This document shows positions 17,618-26,335 of a stretch of DNA of 41,205 bases, piece by piece (within the stretch, counting starts at the first letter, position 1; each line of letters starts with the position of its first letter). The DNA is from Actinomycetota bacterium (GTDB taxonomy: Bacteria > Actinomycetota > Acidimicrobiia > Acidimicrobiales > Acidimicrobilacustridaceae), in contig JAPLAE010000098.1 in assembly GCA_026393455.1 (NCBI GenBank), positions 1 through 41,205 of the forward strand, read 5' to 3'. The notes beneath the pieces are model-generated. The model did not search any database. It saw nothing but the letters and a program-made list of their open reading frames with translations, and was not told the origin of the DNA. The position numbers and the translations under genes are program-made.

Positions 17618-18850
17618 GTGAACTTCGACGAATCCCTCGAAGAGGCTGAGATCCGGGCTGAGATCCGGACTTTCCTCGATGCAAACGCCACGCTCAAGAC
17701 TGGTACGGAAACTGATTGGTCCCGCGGGCCAGTAGATGATTCCGAAGAGGCAGCGCGTGCCTACATGGAGCGCTGTCGTTCGTGGCAGAAAGTGCTTCAT
17801 GAGAACGGCTGGGCGGGCATTACTTGGCCAAAGGCATTTGGTGGCCGGGGCGACAGTGCCGCAGTTTCGGTGTTGTTCGGTCAAGAGGCGTCGAAATATG
17901 ACGTGACCGCAGGTTTCATTGCGGCAGTGCAATCGCTCGTCGGACCGCCGATCATGCGTCACGGCACTGCCGAGCAACAGGCGCGCTTTTTGCCAGGACT
18001 TCTGGATGGTTCCGTTAACTGGTGCCAGTTGTTCTCTGAGCCCGGCGCCGGATCTGATCTCGCGGCGCTTTCGACTCGGGCCGTTCGTGATGGCGATTCC
18101 TTCATCGTCAATGGTCAGAAGGTATGGAACACCCAAGCGCAGTTTGCTGATTGGGGCATCCTCATTACTCGTTCGGACCCTGACGCTCCGAAGCACAAGG
18201 GCATTACGTTTCTTCTGGTCGATATGAAGACGCCGGGCATTGAAGTGCGGCCGCTGGTTCAAGCCACCGGCCAAGCCCATTTCAACGAAGTCTTCTTCAA
18301 CGATGTTGTGATTCCGGTGGAAAATGTTGTTGGAGAAATCAACGAGGGTTGGGCAGTTACTCGAACCGTTCTGAGCAGCGAGGCCGGAATGATTGGATCG
18401 GGTGCCGGCGGCTCGAATGGTTTCGAAGGAGTACTTGCGCTTGCTCGGAAATATGGGCGCACGAACGACCACGATATCCGTCTCCGACTCGCCGACGCCT
18501 ATGCACGCGAACGGATGCTGCAACTCCTTGGCCTCCGCATGCAGTCGTTCATCCTCAATGGTCGAGGCAATCCGCCCGATCCGTCGGTGATGAAGAACTT
18601 CATGGTGCAGGCTGCAGAGAAGCGTTACGACCTTGCTCTCGCGCTCGAAGGTGCCGATGGCATGCTCGACAAAGTTGACGCCCCGCAGAACGGTTTCTGG
18701 CAGTCAGTTCACATGGGTCAGTTCGGTTCACGCATCGGTGGCGGCACGAACGAGGTGCATCGCAACATGATCGCCGAGCGCGCGCTTGGTCTGCCGCGTG
18801 ACGTTCAGCCCGATAAAGGCCTTCCGTGGAAGGACATTCTGAAGGCTTAG
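17618..18850 (+). CDS. Acyl-CoA dehydrogenase
   Basis: GWAGITWPKAFGGRG...QLFSEPGAGSDLAALSTRAVRDGDSFIVNGQKVWNTQAQFADWGILITR...MIAERALGLPRD; GTG start with TAGAGT 7 nt upstream. Confidence 0.95.
   Translation: MNFDESLEEAEIRAEIRTFLDANATLKTGTETDWSRGPVDDSEEAARAYMERCRSWQKVLHENGWAGITWPKAFGGRGDSAAVSVLFGQEASKYDVTAGFIAAVQSLVGPPIMRHGTAEQQARFLPGLLDGSVNWCQLFSEPGAGSDLAALSTRAVRDGDSFIVNGQKVWNTQAQFADWGILITRSDPDAPKHKGITFLLVDMKTPGIEVRPLVQATGQAHFNEVFFNDVVIPVENVVGEINEGWAVTRTVLSSEAGMIGSGAGGSNGFEGVLALARKYGRTNDHDIRLRLADAYARERMLQLLGLRMQSFILNGRGNPPDPSVMKNFMVQAAEKRYDLALALEGADGMLDKVDAPQNGFWQSVHMGQFGSRIGGGTNEVHRNMIAERALGLPRDVQPDKGLPWKDILKA
17645..17668. repeat. In-frame 12-bp tandem duplication (gctgagatccgg x2)
   Basis: Directly visible; encodes AEIRAEIR at the acyl-CoA dehydrogenase N-terminus. 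Confidence 0.95.
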
Positions 18851-18858
18851 AGCTTCAG
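18839..18858. terminator. Hairpin CTGAAG-gcttagag-CTTCAG centred on overlapping stops of convergent genes
   Basis: 6-bp perfect stem; loop contains the TTAG shared by the plus TAG and minus TAA. Confidence 0.4.
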
Positions 18859-19710
18859 AACCTTCTTCGCATTCTCCCGAAGGAACTTGGGCCAGACCTC
18901 ATCTTTGAACGGAACCTTTGGGAGTTCTTCGAAGATGCGGTCGTAGCTGAGCCCGGCGGGGAAGTAGCCGGCATACATGACCTTGTCGGCGCCGCGACTG
19001 TTGGCGTAATCGATGATGGCCTTCGGGTAGTGCTTTGGGGCAAAGGCTGAGGTCGAGTAGTAGAGATTTGGCCACTTAAGCATCAGTTTCATAGCGAGTT
19101 CGGTCCACGGCTCTGCGCCATGACGCATGACGAAGGTGAGATCGGGGAAGTCGTACATGACCTCGTCGATAAGTTCGACGTGCTGCGGCGCAAACGGAAC
19201 GCGCGGGCCAGGAATGCCTACGCAACAGAACACGGGAAGGTCAAGTTCACACGCAAGTGAATAGAACGGGTACATCTTCTTGTCGTTCAGTGGCGTGCGG
19301 TAGCCGGCGGGAAACGTGCTGATTGCTCGAAGGTTGACGCCGCTAGCAGCAACTTCGCGGATCTTCTCGATTGCGGGCATGACGTCAGTGGGATCGAATT
19401 CGAAACAGGTGAAGAATCGATCTGGGTGTTCTTCGAGTGCACGAATGCAATCGGGGTTGTTCGGGTTATATCCGAGCATTGCCTTTTCGATGTTGTGACG
19501 ATCAAGATTGTCGAGCACAAGCGCAACAGGATCGACGCCTTCATCGGTGTCGGGCGGAACGTCTTTGAACATGTATTGGGCCGGGAATCGGAAGTCTTTG
19601 GATTCTTCGTCGCGCAAATGCGGCGCAAGGAACTTGTAGACCTCTCTACGGTCGCGGCTTGGCATGCCAACGAAGGTTTCGATGATCTTGACGTCGGTCG
19701 GGAATCCCAT
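18847..19710 (-). CDS. Amidohydrolase (amidohydrolase_2-like TIM barrel)
   Basis: VDPVALVLDNLDRHNIEKAMLGYNPNNPDCIRALEEHPDRFFTCFEFDPTD...PVFCCVGIPGPRVPF...VMRHGAEPWTELAMKLMLKWPNLYYSTSAFAPKHYPKAIIDYANSRGADKVMYAGYFPAGLSYDRIFEELP. Confidence 0.88.
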   Translation of the reverse strand: MGFPTDVKIIETFVGMPSRDRREVYKFLAPHLRDEESKDFRFPAQYMFKDVPPDTDEGVDPVALVLDNLDRHNIEKAMLGYNPNNPDCIRALEEHPDRFFTCFEFDPTDVMPAIEKIREVAASGVNLRAISTFPAGYRTPLNDKKMYPFYSLACELDLPVFCCVGIPGPRVPFAPQHVELIDEVMYDFPDLTFVMRHGAEPWTELAMKLMLKWPNLYYSTSAFAPKHYPKAIIDYANSRGADKVMYAGYFPAGLSYDRIFEELPKVPFKDEVWPKFLRENAKKVLKL

Positions 19711-19784
19711 GGGCTCGGTCGCTCCTCAAAGATGATGGACGGAGCGAATCTAGGACATTGAGCGCGACTCGATGTTCGTTGGTG

Positions 19785-19982
19785 TCAGGCCGCTAGTGGA
19801 GGGTCGATGGGGCGAATCCCGCAGCGAACCTCATGCACCCACAGTTCCAACTCGAGTTCGCATGCTCGGCGCTGGTAGGTCGAAGCGAGGACTGGATTGA
19901 GACTCGAGGATCGCGACCGGAGCGACTCGGCTCGACTTCGAAGGGCGTTGGTGGATGCGGTAGCGGACGCAGTGCGGTTCAT
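19785..19982 (-). CDS. Small hypothetical protein (65 aa)
   Basis: MNRTASATASTNALRSRAESLRSRSSSLNPVLASTYQRRACELELELWVHEVRCGIRPIDPPLAA with upstream gaaggagc RBS. Confidence 0.6.
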   Translation of the reverse strand: MNRTASATASTNALRSRAESLRSRSSSLNPVLASTYQRRACELELELWVHEVRCGIRPIDPPLAA

Positions 19983-20106
19983 GGTGTGCTCCTTCAATGA
20001 CTTCGGGTCGACGATGACGCATTTCAGGACGCTTCGAGTCCTTTCCTGTCATGTCGGCAGAAGTCGTCAATGTGTGAGCAATTTTTCCCGGGCCGGGAGT
20101 ATCGGC

Positions 20107-21186
20107 TCAGGTTGCCGGGTGAGTCTGAACTTCGTGCTCTGAACTAGGCCCCGCGTCGGGGGGCTCGGAGGTTCGGCCGTAGCGATGCTTGAAGAGGAAA
20201 TGGGCGCCGAGCCCAGCCGGTAGCGGCAACCAATACGAAGCGATCCGGTAGGCGAGTGTTGCCAGCAGAGCCTTGTCGCCAGGGACGCCAGAGAGCACCA
20301 GCATGGCCGTCAGCCCTGCCTCAACAAAACCAACTCCACCGGGTGTGATCGGGATCATGCCGAGAACTGCAGCGACTGCGTAGGCGAGCAGAACCAAACT
20401 CAGCCGTGGGTTGACTCCGCACGCTTTTAACGCGCAAACAAGGGCAAAATAATCAAGGAGCCAGTTTCCAACCGCGGCGAGAAGCGCAGCGCGCCATCGG
20501 GAACCCAGACTGCTGACCATCTGGTCGCGTTGGCGGACGATCCCCTCGACGGTGGGCCCGCCCGTTCGTCCTCGACGCCGATTGATCCAGGAAGCGATTG
20601 CAGTCACGAATTGACCGAACCATTGGATGGGCCGATCAAAACGTACGAGTGAGAACGCGAAGGCAAAGAGTGCAACGGCAAGTACTGCGCCGCCCCATGC
20701 GACATGGATCAAGCCATCGGGGATCGGGGCGCCCAAGATTGAAAGAATGAGCGCCCCCATCGGGAGGCATAACAAGATGCCATTGGAAATGATTGATGTT
20801 GCGGTGAGTGCCGCTCCGGCCGAGCCGCGATCGACTCCCGAGACCGACAACATTCGAAATCCCGTTGCAGCACCGATGGCCGCGCCGCCAGGAACGACTT
20901 TGGCTACAGCATTTGATGTGAGTTGCGCGGTGGAGGCAACGAACCACGTGACCTTCGGTAGCGCCACGCGAGTGAGTTCCCATGCACACGCGTACGAACC
21001 AACTTCACACAACAAAATTGCGAGAAACCAATAGATGCTGACGGTGCGCAGTTGCGGCACTTGGTCCCACATGTCGAGCAGTCGTGGGGCCAGTCCGTAA
21101 AAAGCAAAGGCCATGACCGCGAGGAAGAGAACGCGTCCAAGAATGCGCAGACGCGAGATTTGAAGCGTCGTCGCTGATCCCGCCAC
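20107..21186 (-). CDS. Lysylphosphatidylglycerol synthase TM region / flippase-like (UPF0104) membrane protein
   Basis: Multiple TM segments; PGGAAIGAATGFRML..., LLAYAVAAVLGMIPITPGGVGFVEAGLTAMLVLSGVPGDKALLATLAYRIASYWLPL. Confidence 0.9.
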   Translation of the reverse strand: MAGSATTLQISRLRILGRVLFLAVMAFAFYGLAPRLLDMWDQVPQLRTVSIYWFLAILLCEVGSYACAWELTRVALPKVTWFVASTAQLTSNAVAKVVPGGAAIGAATGFRMLSVSGVDRGSAGAALTATSIISNGILLCLPMGALILSILGAPIPDGLIHVAWGGAVLAVALFAFAFSLVRFDRPIQWFGQFVTAIASWINRRRGRTGGPTVEGIVRQRDQMVSSLGSRWRAALLAAVGNWLLDYFALVCALKACGVNPRLSLVLLAYAVAAVLGMIPITPGGVGFVEAGLTAMLVLSGVPGDKALLATLAYRIASYWLPLPAGLGAHFLFKHRYGRTSEPPDAGPSSEHEVQTHPAT

Positions 21187-21224
21187 CTCCGCAACGGGAG
21201 GCGAGAAAGGTTCTTGGCTGGAGT

Positions 21225-22454
21225 TCAGCCGAGAACGCCCTTTTCGTGAAGTTGGGCGATTCGATCAGCGTCGTAGCCGAGCAATTCGCTCAGGATTTCG
21301 TCGCTGTGCTGTCCGCATTCAGGGGCTTTTCGCGGAATCGGAAGTTCGCCGCCGATGATTTTGACCGGATTCGGCAACATGTCGGCTCCGAGGATCTCTT
21401 TGGGGATCCATTGCATGCGATCTTGAAACTGGGGATCGTTCTGCATCGATGATGGAGTGTTGACCGGCGCGAGCGGGGTGTTCCATTCGCCGCCGAAGTC
21501 CATCCATTGTTGTGAGGTCTTTGATTTGAAGATCTCTGTGAGGATGGCGAGAAGTTCGCGATTTCCGCGAGCGTGATCGGCATATTTGGAGCCGGGATAC
21601 TTTTCGAAGAGATCCTCGCGACCGATGCCCTTGCAGAAGTTCTTCCAGAACTCTTGTTCCGAGGCCATGAAGAGAATGTGCCCATCGGAGGTTTCGTACA
21701 TCTGATAGCGCACGCCCTCTTTCATTCCAGAGGTGCCTGGTGCCCGACGTTCGTAGTTATCGGCCTTGTTGCCTGTGACCTCTGACTGTGGCCGCTCGTA
21801 GGCCTTGAATGATTCGCTGCGGTACCAATCGAATGCGGCAGCCGCATCGGACTGGGCAATTTCCATGTAGCAACCCTCGCCAGTGGCTCGTGCCTTAATG
21901 ATGCCGGCCAAGATTCCGAGCGCTCCGTACATCGGTCCTGCGTTAATACCGATTGAGATGTGGGGAGGGATGTAGCAGTAGCCCTCTTCGTCATACGCTG
22001 GCTCGATGATGCCGGCCCATGTGTCGTACGCGATGCCATGGCTTGGGAGGTCGCGGTAGTGGCCAGTCATTCCGTAACCACTGATTGTCATGAAGACAAT
22101 CTTGGGGTTGATCGCCTTGAGGTCTTCATAGCCGAGACCGCGACGAGCGAGCGCGCCGGGACGCATTGCTTCGACAACAACGTCGGCATCGGCGGCGAGT
22201 TCCTTGAAAGCTTGAACGCCCTCTTCGGTTCGAAGATCAAGAACGATGGAGCGTTTCCCGCGGTTGCAATGGAGAAAGAGCAACGAAGTGTCTTCGACGA
22301 TGGGCCAAGTCATCTGGCGGCCATAGTCGCCACCAGGGGCTTCGACCTTGATGACGTCAGCGCCGAGTTCGGCGAGATTGGTGGTGACAGCGGCGGGTCC
22401 GAGCATCGAGGCTTCGATAATTCGGACCCCGGCGAGGGGTGCAATTTCAGTCAT
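21225..22454 (-). CDS. Family III CoA-transferase (CaiB/BaiF-like)
   Basis: PLAGVRIIEASMLGPAAVTTNLAELGADVIKVEAPGGDYGRQMTWP...NRGKRSIVLDLRTEEGVQAFKELAADADVVVEAMRPGALARRGLGYEDLKAINPKIVFMTISGYG. Confidence 0.95.
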   Translation of the reverse strand: MTEIAPLAGVRIIEASMLGPAAVTTNLAELGADVIKVEAPGGDYGRQMTWPIVEDTSLLFLHCNRGKRSIVLDLRTEEGVQAFKELAADADVVVEAMRPGALARRGLGYEDLKAINPKIVFMTISGYGMTGHYRDLPSHGIAYDTWAGIIEPAYDEEGYCYIPPHISIGINAGPMYGALGILAGIIKARATGEGCYMEIAQSDAAAAFDWYRSESFKAYERPQSEVTGNKADNYERRAPGTSGMKEGVRYQMYETSDGHILFMASEQEFWKNFCKGIGREDLFEKYPGSKYADHARGNRELLAILTEIFKSKTSQQWMDFGGEWNTPLAPVNTPSSMQNDPQFQDRMQWIPKEILGADMLPNPVKIIGGELPIPRKAPECGQHSDEILSELLGYDADRIAQLHEKGVLG

Positions 22455-22579
22455 GGCACCAATCTGCCACGTCACCCGACCCTTCGTCACCCCGGCATCG
22501 GCAGATGAGGCAAGATGGCACCTCGGAGGCAGCAGCCCCCGAGCTACCAAGTCACCAACACTCCGAGAAGGGGACCGTC

Positions 22580-22774
22580 ATGCGAATCGTGGTCGATTTC
22601 GATCTGTGTGAAAGCAACGCCGTCTGCATGGGCATCGCGCCGGAAATCTTCGAGGTCCGTGACGATGATTTTCTTTATGTGCTCAACGAGAATCCGCCTG
22701 AATCAATGCGGGCCAAGATGGAAGAGTCGGTGCAGCGCTGCCCGAAGCAGGCGATTTCGATCGCTGAGGACTGA
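22580..22774 (+). CDS. Small [Fe-S] ferredoxin with non-Cys (Asn) third ligand position
   Basis: MRIVVDFDLCESNAVCMGIAPEIFEVRDDDFLYVLNENPPESMRAKMEESVQRCPKQAISIAED; CxxNxxC...CP. Confidence 0.93.
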   Translation: MRIVVDFDLCESNAVCMGIAPEIFEVRDDDFLYVLNENPPESMRAKMEESVQRCPKQAISIAED

Positions 22775-22783
22775 GTCTCGTTT

Positions 22784-22800
22784 TGGCGCGTAATGCGCCA
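22784..22800. other. Intercistronic hairpin TGGCGC-gtaat-GCGCCA
   Basis: 6-bp perfect stem between ferredoxin and reductase genes. Confidence 0.5.
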
Positions 22801-22820
22801 GAGCCCTCAGCTGTTGTGTC

Positions 22821-24053
22821 ATGACTCCCACCACCGTCATCGTTGGCGCGTCGCTCGCTGGAATAAACGCTGCACGAACCCTGCGGCTTCAGGGTCAGCT
22901 TGGCCCCATCGTTGTCGTTGACGCAGATCCCGAGCGGCCTTACGACCGTCCGCCGCTTTCGAAGCAGATCCTCACCGGAGAATGGGAACCAGAAAAGATT
23001 CTTCTTCCGGCGGGGAAGGAAGATCTGAACCTCGATTTCCGTCTGGGAACTCGAGCGAAGGCACTCGACCTCGCTTCGCGCCAAATCATTCTTGAGGGTC
23101 CGACTGGAGCGTTGGAAACCTCGTCGTTCGACTCGTTGGTCATTGCGAGTGGTGCATCTGCACGTCGTTTACCCGATACTGCAGGAATCGCAGGTGTGCA
23201 CGTCGTGCGCACTTTGGCCGACAGCCTTGCGTTGCGCGCAGAACTCGATGCTGGACCATTTCGTGTTGTGGTCATTGGCGCAGGATTCATCGGTGCCGAG
23301 GTCGCATCAAGCTGCCGCAAGCGCGGTCTTGACGTGACGCTGGTGGAAGCGTTGCCATTGCCACTCGAACGCATCCTCGGAGCCGAGATGGGTCAAGTCT
23401 GTGCACAGGTGCACATCGAAAACGGCGTCGACCTCAGACTCGATACAGGCGTCTTACAGATTGAAACAAGCTCAGTCGATGGCGTCGAACGCGTTCGAGC
23501 TGTTGTGTTGAGCGATGGCACAGTCGTCGAGGCCGAAGTTGTCGTCGTCGGGATTGGCGTCACAGTCAACACTCAGTGGCTCGAAGGATCTGGAATCGCA
23601 CTCGACGACGGCGTTATGTGCGACAACACGCTGCTGGCGGCCCCTGACGTCGTGGCGGCTGGTGACATTGCTCGTTATCCCAGCGCGCGGTTCGGGCGCA
23701 CGCTCCGTGTCGAACATTGGGAAACCGCAATAGCTGGTGGAGAGGCTGCTGCTCGGAGGCTCTTGGCAGAAGCGAGTGGAGAAACGCCTGCAGTGTTTGA
23801 TCCCGTGCCGTGGTTCTGGAGTGATCAATACGATCGAAAGATCCAACTTGCAGGTCGACCGATGCCAACCGATGAATGTCGGATCGTGCACGGGACCACA
23901 GCGGAATTTCGATTCGTGGCTCTCTATGGCGATGGAGACCGACTCACGGGTGTGCTGGGAATGAACCGCCCTCGTCACGTTGTGCAGCTTCGAGCGCTCT
24001 TTGATGAAGGCGTGTCTTTTTCTGAGGCTTGCGAACGAGCGGCAGCCCTCTGA
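22821..24053 (+). CDS. NAD(P)/FAD-dependent ferredoxin reductase
   Basis: TVIVGASLAGINAARTLRLQG...RPYDRPPLSKQILTGEWEPEKILL...VVVIGAGFIGAEVASSCRKRGLDVTLVEALPLPLERILG...DVVAAGDIARYPSARFGRTLRVEHWETAIAGGEAAARRLL. Confidence 0.95.
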   Translation: MTPTTVIVGASLAGINAARTLRLQGQLGPIVVVDADPERPYDRPPLSKQILTGEWEPEKILLPAGKEDLNLDFRLGTRAKALDLASRQIILEGPTGALETSSFDSLVIASGASARRLPDTAGIAGVHVVRTLADSLALRAELDAGPFRVVVIGAGFIGAEVASSCRKRGLDVTLVEALPLPLERILGAEMGQVCAQVHIENGVDLRLDTGVLQIETSSVDGVERVRAVVLSDGTVVEAEVVVVGIGVTVNTQWLEGSGIALDDGVMCDNTLLAAPDVVAAGDIARYPSARFGRTLRVEHWETAIAGGEAAARRLLAEASGETPAVFDPVPWFWSDQYDRKIQLAGRPMPTDECRIVHGTTAEFRFVALYGDGDRLTGVLGMNRPRHVVQLRALFDEGVSFSEACERAAAL

Positions 24054-24559
24054 TGGCCGATGGCGCCGTAGATGAGGAACTCATCGATGAACTCGATGCG
24101 ATGGGGACGGTCATTGGCGAGGTGACTCGCGCTGAAATGCGTCGTGCAAATCTTCTGCACCGGTCGGTGTTCATCGTTGTGCGCAATGACGTCAGCGAAC
24201 TGTTGATTCATCGACGAGCGTCTTGGAAAGACCTTTGGCCTGACTCGTGGGATATCGCTGTGAGCGGCGTCGTCGCCGCCGGTGAGGCCTGGGAACTGGC
24301 GGCCGCTCGTGAACTTCTTGAAGAACTGGGAGTCTCAGCGGAACTTGCGTATCTCGGCGAGGGTTCGTACGAAGACGATGAAGTCCGTGAAGTGGCGCGT
24401 ATCTATCAGACGCGCTCGGAAGGACCATTTGACTTTGCCGACGATGAGATCGTCGAAGCGGTGTGGGTCCCCATAGATAATTTGCGTGAATGGCTAGACG
24501 GACGCCTCGTTTGCCCTGACAGCATGTCACTGGTGTTGCCAAGGCTCGACGCTCCGTGA
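24053..24559 (+). CDS. NUDIX hydrolase, IPP isomerase-like subgroup
   Basis: TRAEMRRANLLHRSVFIVVRNDVSELLIHRRASWKDLWPDSWDIAVSGVVAAGEAWELAAARELLEELGV; TGATG overlap with upstream gene. Confidence 0.92.
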   Translation: MADGAVDEELIDELDAMGTVIGEVTRAEMRRANLLHRSVFIVVRNDVSELLIHRRASWKDLWPDSWDIAVSGVVAAGEAWELAAARELLEELGVSAELAYLGEGSYEDDEVREVARIYQTRSEGPFDFADDEIVEAVWVPIDNLREWLDGRLVCPDSMSLVLPRLDAP

Positions 24560-24619
24560 GCAATCACTGCCAAATTTGGAGAGACCCTTGGACGTGCACT
24601 GCGCCGCTAGCCTCATTGG

Positions 24620-26278
24620 GTGCCTTCAACCTTGGAACGTGTCCGGACGGCGGTCACGACATCTCCAGAATTGCGCCGGCTTGCCGAACGTGGCCGAGCA
24701 ATTCTCCAGGGTCCTTCCGATGACCAACTGCGCCAGGAGCGAGACGAGTCGCACTGGCAGCCAACCACGATGTCGAGTTCACGTTGGTGGCAGGTCGCTC
24801 TCAGTGCCTGTAGCGGGCTTCTTGGCGCGACCGTTATTGCTGCATCGGCGCCGCAATGGCGTTTGGCCGTTCCAACATGGCGTCTGACAATCCCGGGAAT
24901 CGCGCATCCCGGAACCTCAACTCAGTCGACGTTCTGGTTTTTCATCGGTCTCGTATTGCTTGCGAGTGGCTGGCTTGGTCTTGTTCATTGCGCGGGACGC
25001 ATTACTGATCGTCGCCGAGCGGTCATCATCATTGGTGCCGTCATTGCACTCTGGGCGATTCCTGTTTCGTTGGGCCCACCCCTGCTTTCGAATGATGTTT
25101 ACAGCTATGTCGCTCAGGGCGAGATGGCGAGTCGAGGAATCGACCCAAGTTCTGTTGGCCCCGTAGAACTTGGGCGCAACGACTTCACCAGTGGAGCTGA
25201 TCCAGTATGGCGTTCGGCGCCCGCGCCCTATGGACCGGTCGCGGTGATTGCTGCATGGTCAGCAGTTCAATTCGCAGGGCATAATCAGGTAGCAGCGATC
25301 AACTTTTACCGGCTGATTGTTTGGATTGGCGTCATCATGGCGGCGATTGGGATCGGCATGATCGCGGTTGGCAATGGGCTTTCGGCGGCAGTTGCTATCG
25401 CCATTGGAATCGGAAATCCGATAATGATCGTGCATGTCGTTGGTGGGGTACACAACGACGCGCTCATGTTCGGTTTGCTAGCGCTCGGGCTTGCCGCGGC
25501 CCAGCGCGACCGGAAAAAACTTGCGGTTGCACTGATTACTGCAGCAACAGCCGTAAAACTCCCTGCAGCAATAGGTTTGCTCTACCTCGGTTGGTGTTGG
25601 CGCGGTGCAGTTGCCACGTGGAAGGAACGGGTTGTCTCGACAGTCGCAGTATTTACAGCGTCAGTAGTGGCGATCGTGTTGGGTTGCGTCGCAGTTGGAC
25701 TCGGCCCGGGGTGGATCACGGCGTTGAAAAGTACCGGAAAAGTCAACGACACGTATTCACCGACGACCAAAATCGGCTTCAGTATCGCTGAGGTTCTTAA
25801 CGCCCTCGGCCTTCATGTCGACGGCCAACTTCTTGCTTCGGGAGTCCGGGCGTTAGGCCTCCTCGCAACAGCAGTTGTTGCATTCGTGATGTTGATGCGA
25901 AGCCCACGTGTTGGAGTTATTAAAGCAACCGGAGTCATGCTCGTTGCGTACATCTTGCTTGGGCCAGTGATCTGGCCGTGGTACCTCGTCACCGGTTTCG
26001 CACTTTTGGCAGCCTGTGGCCTTGGTCGATATCGGCCCTCGTATCTTGTCGTGTGTGTCGCTGCGAGTTTCTTCGTGTGGCCAACCTCGGTGGTTTCGAT
26101 GGGCTCCCTCGGAAACAACTATCAACATCTGCGTGGTCTCGGTGTTGTGCTTGCTGTCATAGCGCTGGCTTGGGGCGCACAACGCTTCGCGAGCCGCTGG
26201 GAACGCCGCTACTACGGGATGAGTGACTTGGAGCGCGATCTAGCGGTGTCGAGCAGTCAGACGGGCGCTGGAGTATGA
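24620..26278 (+). CDS. Polyprenol-phosphomannose-dependent alpha-1,6-mannosyltransferase (MptB-like GT-C)
   Basis: Polytopic; PPLLSNDVYSYVAQGEMASRGIDPSSVGP...PVWRSAPAPYGPVAVIAAWS...GNPIMIVHVVGGVHNDALMFGLLALGLA...KLPAAIGLLYLGW; GTG start with TAGCCT 6 nt upstream. Confidence 0.85.
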   Translation: MPSTLERVRTAVTTSPELRRLAERGRAILQGPSDDQLRQERDESHWQPTTMSSSRWWQVALSACSGLLGATVIAASAPQWRLAVPTWRLTIPGIAHPGTSTQSTFWFFIGLVLLASGWLGLVHCAGRITDRRRAVIIIGAVIALWAIPVSLGPPLLSNDVYSYVAQGEMASRGIDPSSVGPVELGRNDFTSGADPVWRSAPAPYGPVAVIAAWSAVQFAGHNQVAAINFYRLIVWIGVIMAAIGIGMIAVGNGLSAAVAIAIGIGNPIMIVHVVGGVHNDALMFGLLALGLAAAQRDRKKLAVALITAATAVKLPAAIGLLYLGWCWRGAVATWKERVVSTVAVFTASVVAIVLGCVAVGLGPGWITALKSTGKVNDTYSPTTKIGFSIAEVLNALGLHVDGQLLASGVRALGLLATAVVAFVMLMRSPRVGVIKATGVMLVAYILLGPVIWPWYLVTGFALLAACGLGRYRPSYLVVCVAASFFVWPTSVVSMGSLGNNYQHLRGLGVVLAVIALAWGAQRFASRWERRYYGMSDLERDLAVSSSQTGAGV

Positions 26279-26335
26279 AAACTCTTAATTTTTGTTGCTA
26301 GCTGACGGCGCGGTCGAGGGAAACTGCTTCGGCTA

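Noticed and set aside
17576-18523. 315-aa minus-strand ORF antisense to the acyl-CoA dehydrogenase
   Set aside because: No recognisable domain, odd composition, and fully overlaps a strongly identified gene; a mirror-frame ORF.
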